Source of the DNA: Firmicutes bacterium UBA5486 | GTDB lineage: Bacteria > Bacillota > UBA4882 > UBA10575 | DNA length: 16,252 nt | Assembly: GCA_002427045.1 (NCBI GenBank) | Contig: DIPO01000035.1 | Location: 1 to 16,252, forward strand | Direction of reading: 5' to 3' | Shown here: positions 13,549 through 16,252 of the stretch, piece after piece | Layout of the letters: every line of letters starts with the position of its first letter | How positions within the stretch are numbered: the first letter of the stretch is position 1 | Program-made: the position numbers and the translations under genes | Notes under the pieces: model-generated | The model's input: only the letters and a program-made list of their open reading frames with translations | Database searches by the model: none | What the model was told of the DNA's origin: nothing

Positions 13549-15300
13549 TTATGAAGATCGATATTTCATCTTCCTGGCTTCCATATTCATTCTTAGCACC
13601 CATTTCCTAGCCTCTTTCATCGCCGGGGAGACAGTTTCTGCTACAAACCATACTCTTCCATCAGGATCTTCCGCACTTCTTCCTACCCGGCCGGCAATCT
13701 GAACCAGTGTCTCCGGCGAAAAAACCCGCTGCTGATCAGCAAATAATACCATTACATCTAAGTGTTTAAAGGTTAAACCCCGTTCCAGAAGGGTAGTAGT
13801 AATTAAGACGCTTAAAGATCCGGAAGTAAATCTTTTAATCTTTTCCTCCTTTAAAGGATCCTGGGAATGGATATAATCAATATTTGGATCCTTACTTTTT
13901 AATTTTTTCCCAAACTCTTCAACCTGCTCCACTCGGGGTAAAAAGATCAATCCTTTGCGGTTCTGTTCCCGGAGATTAAAGAGAAAAACTTTTAAGACCT
14001 TGGGTATAAACCATTTGCTTTTTGATGGCAGCCTGCTACGGAGTAGTGTCGGGACAGGGAGTAGGTGTCCATGGTAGCGAAGGGGGATTCTTACGATTTC
14101 AATCTTAGATCTACTGGCCTTTCTCCGCCAGCTTCCATCAGGGGTAGCAGTCATATAGATCTTCTTTCCGGTAGGAAGAATGACTTTATTTAAAGCTGCA
14201 TTTAGCATCGGATTATCACGGAAGGGAAAAGCATCCGCCTCATCCAAAATTACTAGGTGGAAGTAAGGACTGAAACGGAGTAATTGGTGGGTAGTAGCCA
14301 CCATAAACAATGACCCTGGCTGCTCTTGCTTCTTTCCTCCATATAAAAGGGTAAAACTCATCCCCGGGAAAGAGCGTTTAATTCGTGCAGAAAGTTCCTT
14401 TACTACCTCCCGGCGGGGAACAGTTAAGAGTACCCTTTTACCTTGGGATAATGCTCTTTGAATAACAGGGAAGACGACTTCGGTCTTTCCCGCTCCACAG
14501 ACTGCCCAGACTAAAAGGGTATTATGAACAGAATCTTTCTGCCAAAAATCCAGAATCCGTTCTGCCGCTTGAGATTGCCAGAGGGTTAATTCGGGTAGTA
14601 CTAATTCCGGCGGCGACCATCCCTTGGCCTCCGGCAAATTACCAAGCCAATGGTAGAGTGGGGTTAAATCGGAAAGTACCCCTAAGTTCCTACAAGAAGG
14701 GCAGACTCGGCAGGGAAAAGAAGCAGCCTGAAGATATTCCTGGTGGATCCTCTCTCTTTCCCCGCAGCGGCGGCAATAGAAACGTCCTATCTCATCCAAC
14801 CCTATTCCAGCTCTTCGTTGTACCCGCCCTTTCAGAATCATCTGATGAAGATAAAACTCAAGACTGTTTTTATTCACAGCCACTCCGGTCCGGGATAAAG
14901 CACCAACCAGCTCAGCCGATGTTAATTCCCTCCCCGGGAGGTACTTTTCGATATAAAGCTCCACTTGATCTTTAGAAGTGTAAAAAGAATGCTGTAGGCT
15001 AGAGCATTCGGTAAGCCGGATCCATCTGCCGGTACCAGAATAATTGTATCTTTGGGTAGTTTTTCTAATCCCTCGATTTATCCGACGAAAAGAAAGACCA
15101 GTCCCTTCACTAAGTAGAGAGCGAAAATCCTGATGGATTATCTCCGCTAACCACAAAGGAAAAGACTGATCCCAACACCAAATCTCAGATATGCCGTTCT
15201 CCCTCCCCCAATTAAGATCAATCCCGGGTTCGGGAGAGATGTTTAATCTAAAACCTTTCTGCGTCAATAATAGGGTTAGGTAATAGCGGAAATACAGCAT
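13549..15300 (-). CDS. comFA: ComFA, DEAD-box DNA-uptake helicase/translocase (long N-terminal form)
   Basis: 583 aa from the ATG at 15300. ComFA is an ATP-driven helicase/translocase that pulls in transforming ssDNA. Numbering from the longer TTG reading: zinc cysteines C187-x2-C190 and C208-x2-C211-x2-C214, Walker A CGAGKTE (279-285), Walker B LDEAD (363-367), motif III MTATP (394-398), and motif VI QIAGRVGRS (545-553). B. subtilis ComFA is about 463 aa; this one carries roughly 120-130 extra N-terminal residues of unknown role. The frame extends 11 codons to TTG 15333, but GGGAGG sits 5 nt before the ATG, so 15300 is preferred. comFC follows by 38 bp; comFB is absent. Confidence 0.94.
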   Translation of the reverse strand: MLYFRYYLTLLLTQKGFRLNISPEPGIDLNWGRENGISEIWCWDQSFPLWLAEIIHQDFRSLLSEGTGLSFRRINRGIRKTTQRYNYSGTGRWIRLTECSSLQHSFYTSKDQVELYIEKYLPGRELTSAELVGALSRTGVAVNKNSLEFYLHQMILKGRVQRRAGIGLDEIGRFYCRRCGERERIHQEYLQAASFPCRVCPSCRNLGVLSDLTPLYHWLGNLPEAKGWSPPELVLPELTLWQSQAAERILDFWQKDSVHNTLLVWAVCGAGKTEVVFPVIQRALSQGKRVLLTVPRREVVKELSARIKRSFPGMSFTLLYGGKKQEQPGSLFMVATTHQLLRFSPYFHLVILDEADAFPFRDNPMLNAALNKVILPTGKKIYMTATPDGSWRRKASRSKIEIVRIPLRYHGHLLPVPTLLRSRLPSKSKWFIPKVLKVFLFNLREQNRKGLIFLPRVEQVEEFGKKLKSKDPNIDYIHSQDPLKEEKIKRFTSGSLSVLITTTLLERGLTFKHLDVMVLFADQQRVFSPETLVQIAGRVGRSAEDPDGRVWFVAETVSPAMKEARKWVLRMNMEARKMKYRSS

Positions 15301-15305
15301 CAGGG

Positions 15306-15311
15306 CCTCCC
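15306..15311 (-). promoter_or_regulatory. Ribosome binding site deciding the comFA start
   Basis: GGGAGG, 5 nt before the comFA ATG at 15300. The in-frame TTG at 15333 has only a weak AGGAACAG before it. Confidence 0.65.
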
Positions 15312-15393
15312 TCTTGGCCAAACCAGAAAGCAACTGTTCCTACTACTATCCTTACGCTTGCCTCGAAAGAACAAAAAACAAGTCCCAAGCTAC

Positions 15394-15417
15394 GCATAGT
15401 TTTTTTTAAGCATAGTT
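15394..15417. repeat. Short direct repeat GCATAGTT downstream of the nucleotidyltransferase gene
   Basis: GCATAGTT occurs at 15394-15401 and 15410-15417, separated by a T-run, in the 86-bp gap before comFA. I see no proper terminator stem here. It may be chance in an AT-rich spacer. Confidence 0.3.
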
Positions 15418-15419
15418 AT

Positions 15420-16097
15420 TTAGTCTTCCTCACTAAATAGGCCAACAGCTATCTCCCAGTCCGCCAGAAAATCTATTTCAATACAGCGAAACTCTGAGAT
15501 GTCAACCGCCTTGAATTTCTTCCCTTTCCTGATCGTTTTCTCGATGCCTTTTTCAAAGTAATCATCATCTTCGCATTCCTTTAGCGACTCTCTAAATTCC
15601 TGGAGATCTCTTTTCGAGATTTTATTGATCCCTACTGCTTCACCGCGAGCCTGCTCCACTGTTTTACTAATCTCAGTAATACACTCTTGATCATCAATCG
15701 CATATTTTACCTCTTCTTCCCCGCAGTGAGCAGAGTTCACCAAGACTAGATTTCCTTCTTCCTGAACTACTCTTTCAATAACTTTCTCATCGAAGATCAC
15801 ATCGCCATTAATCCAGAGCACATCATCATCAATATGTTCAATCCCTCTTAACAGACTCTTTGAAGTATTCGTAATATAATAAACTGGATTGTATTTATAA
15901 TATACGCTAGGAAAGGTCTCCATAATTAAGCCCATCTTAAACCCGACAACAATAATAATCTCTTTAATTCCATGAGCACGGAGGATTCTAATCTGTCTTC
16001 CCAGAATACTTTCGCCATTGGGTAATCTAGATAAAGATTTAGGATAGGGTTTTCCTAATCTTGAACCTACACCTGCCGCTAAAATTACCGCTTTCAT
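15420..16097 (-). CDS. Sugar/choline-phosphate nucleotidyltransferase-like protein (LicC type)
   Basis: 225 aa, single GT-A-like nucleotidyltransferase domain. The signature LAAGVGSRLGKPYPKSL (6-22) binds the nucleotide, with K20 as the expected catalytic lysine. IIIVVGFK (47-54) and NPVYYITNTSKSLLRGI (70-86) resemble the NTP-transferase/LicC choline-phosphate cytidylyltransferase group. The metal-site WINGD (95-99) follows. It would activate a sugar phosphate or choline phosphate with CTP or UTP, but the substrate is not readable. It is not a usual neighbour of comFA. A strong GGAAGGAG lies 9 nt before the ATG. It may belong to a surface-polysaccharide group continuing to the right, or supply a precursor to the glycan genes. 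Confidence 0.8.
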   Translation of the reverse strand: MKAVILAAGVGSRLGKPYPKSLSRLPNGESILGRQIRILRAHGIKEIIIVVGFKMGLIMETFPSVYYKYNPVYYITNTSKSLLRGIEHIDDDVLWINGDVIFDEKVIERVVQEEGNLVLVNSAHCGEEEVKYAIDDQECITEISKTVEQARGEAVGINKISKRDLQEFRESLKECEDDDYFEKGIEKTIRKGKKFKAVDISEFRCIEIDFLADWEIAVGLFSEED

Positions 16098-16189
16098 TTT
16101 TTATGACTCCTTCCTATTTAACCTGGTATAATTACTTTAGAAAACATACGTGCTAGTTTTCCCGCTAATCTACCTAGAAAACACTCTCG
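16098..16189. other. Spacer upstream of the nucleotidyltransferase gene
   Basis: 92 bp with TAGAAAACA in two direct copies (near 16138 and 16174) and inverted GAAAAC/GTTTTC arms. A TAATTATA stretch is close to the gene on the minus strand but no convincing -35 goes with it. It may hold a promoter I cannot define. Confidence 0.25.
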
Positions 16190-16252
16190 TTATTCTATTC
16201 CCAGCCTGGTCAGAATGTTGTTTCGCAAATGATATTGGATTTCTTCATTAGC
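16190..16252 (-). CDS. C-terminal fragment of an unidentified gene (cut by window edge)
   Basis: From the right edge the minus strand reads 20 codons to a TAA at 16192-16190, ending in the peptide IQYHLRNNILTRLGIE. The mixed, protein-like composition suggests the end of a real gene, but it is too short to assign. It would be the gene upstream of the nucleotidyltransferase. Confidence 0.45.
   Translation of the reverse strand, partial: ANEEIQYHLRNNILTRLGIE

Noticed and set aside
1..16252. CRISPR array, tRNA or rRNA genes, complete transposon
   Set aside because: No regularly spaced identical repeats, cloverleaf-like segments or transposase frames were found on reading both strands.

Overview
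The window carries a motility and competence block from a flagellated low-to-mid-GC Bacillota (Clostridia-like). Every convincing gene is on the minus strand, so transcription runs from high to low coordinates. The lineage call rests on gene order: comFA-comFC-yvyF-flgM-flgN-flgK-flgL-fliW-csrA is the Bacillus/Clostridia comF-flg arrangement. Strong AGGAGG-type ribosome sites and sigma-D (sigma-28)-type promoters fit this. Compared with the Bacillus subtilis order I know, comFB, yviE and hag (flagellin) are absent.

Layout in transcriptional order: 16252-16190 is the C-terminal tail of an unidentified gene. 16097-15420 is a sugar/choline-phosphate nucleotidyltransferase-like protein. 15300-13549 is comFA and 13510-12707 is comFC (DNA-uptake helicase and its phosphoribosyltransferase-fold partner). 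12659-12243 is yvyF. A good sigma-28 promoter (12222-12195) then leads into flgM-flgN-flgK, followed by flgL. fliW and csrA follow after longer leaders, and csrA ends in a rho-independent terminator that overlaps its stop codon.

Just past that terminator lies a second sigma-28 promoter (7877-7851, TAAC-N15-GCCGATAC). It appears to drive a tightly packed operon: an unrecognised 202-aa protein, a 619-aa DUF115/Maf-type protein (motility-associated, putative flagellin glycosyltransferase), pseB, pseC, a SpsF/PseF-type cytidylyltransferase, pseG, and, after a 216-bp AT-rich gap, a SAM methyltransferase. The reasonable reading is a late-flagellar, flagellin-glycosylation operon making a pseudaminic-acid-like nonulosonate. 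It occupies the place downstream of csrA where flagellin often lies. The acetyltransferase (PseH) and synthase (PseI) steps are not visible here and may lie beyond the left edge.

The left 1.25 kb is clearly more AT-rich than the rest. The change falls inside the 3' end of pseG, whose C-terminus looks abnormal. Tandem 25-bp repeats at 24-81 resemble the end of an IS21-family insertion sequence whose body would lie outside the window. Together these mark the left part as a variable, recently rearranged edge of the glycan locus. I see no rRNA, tRNA, CRISPR array or complete mobile element.
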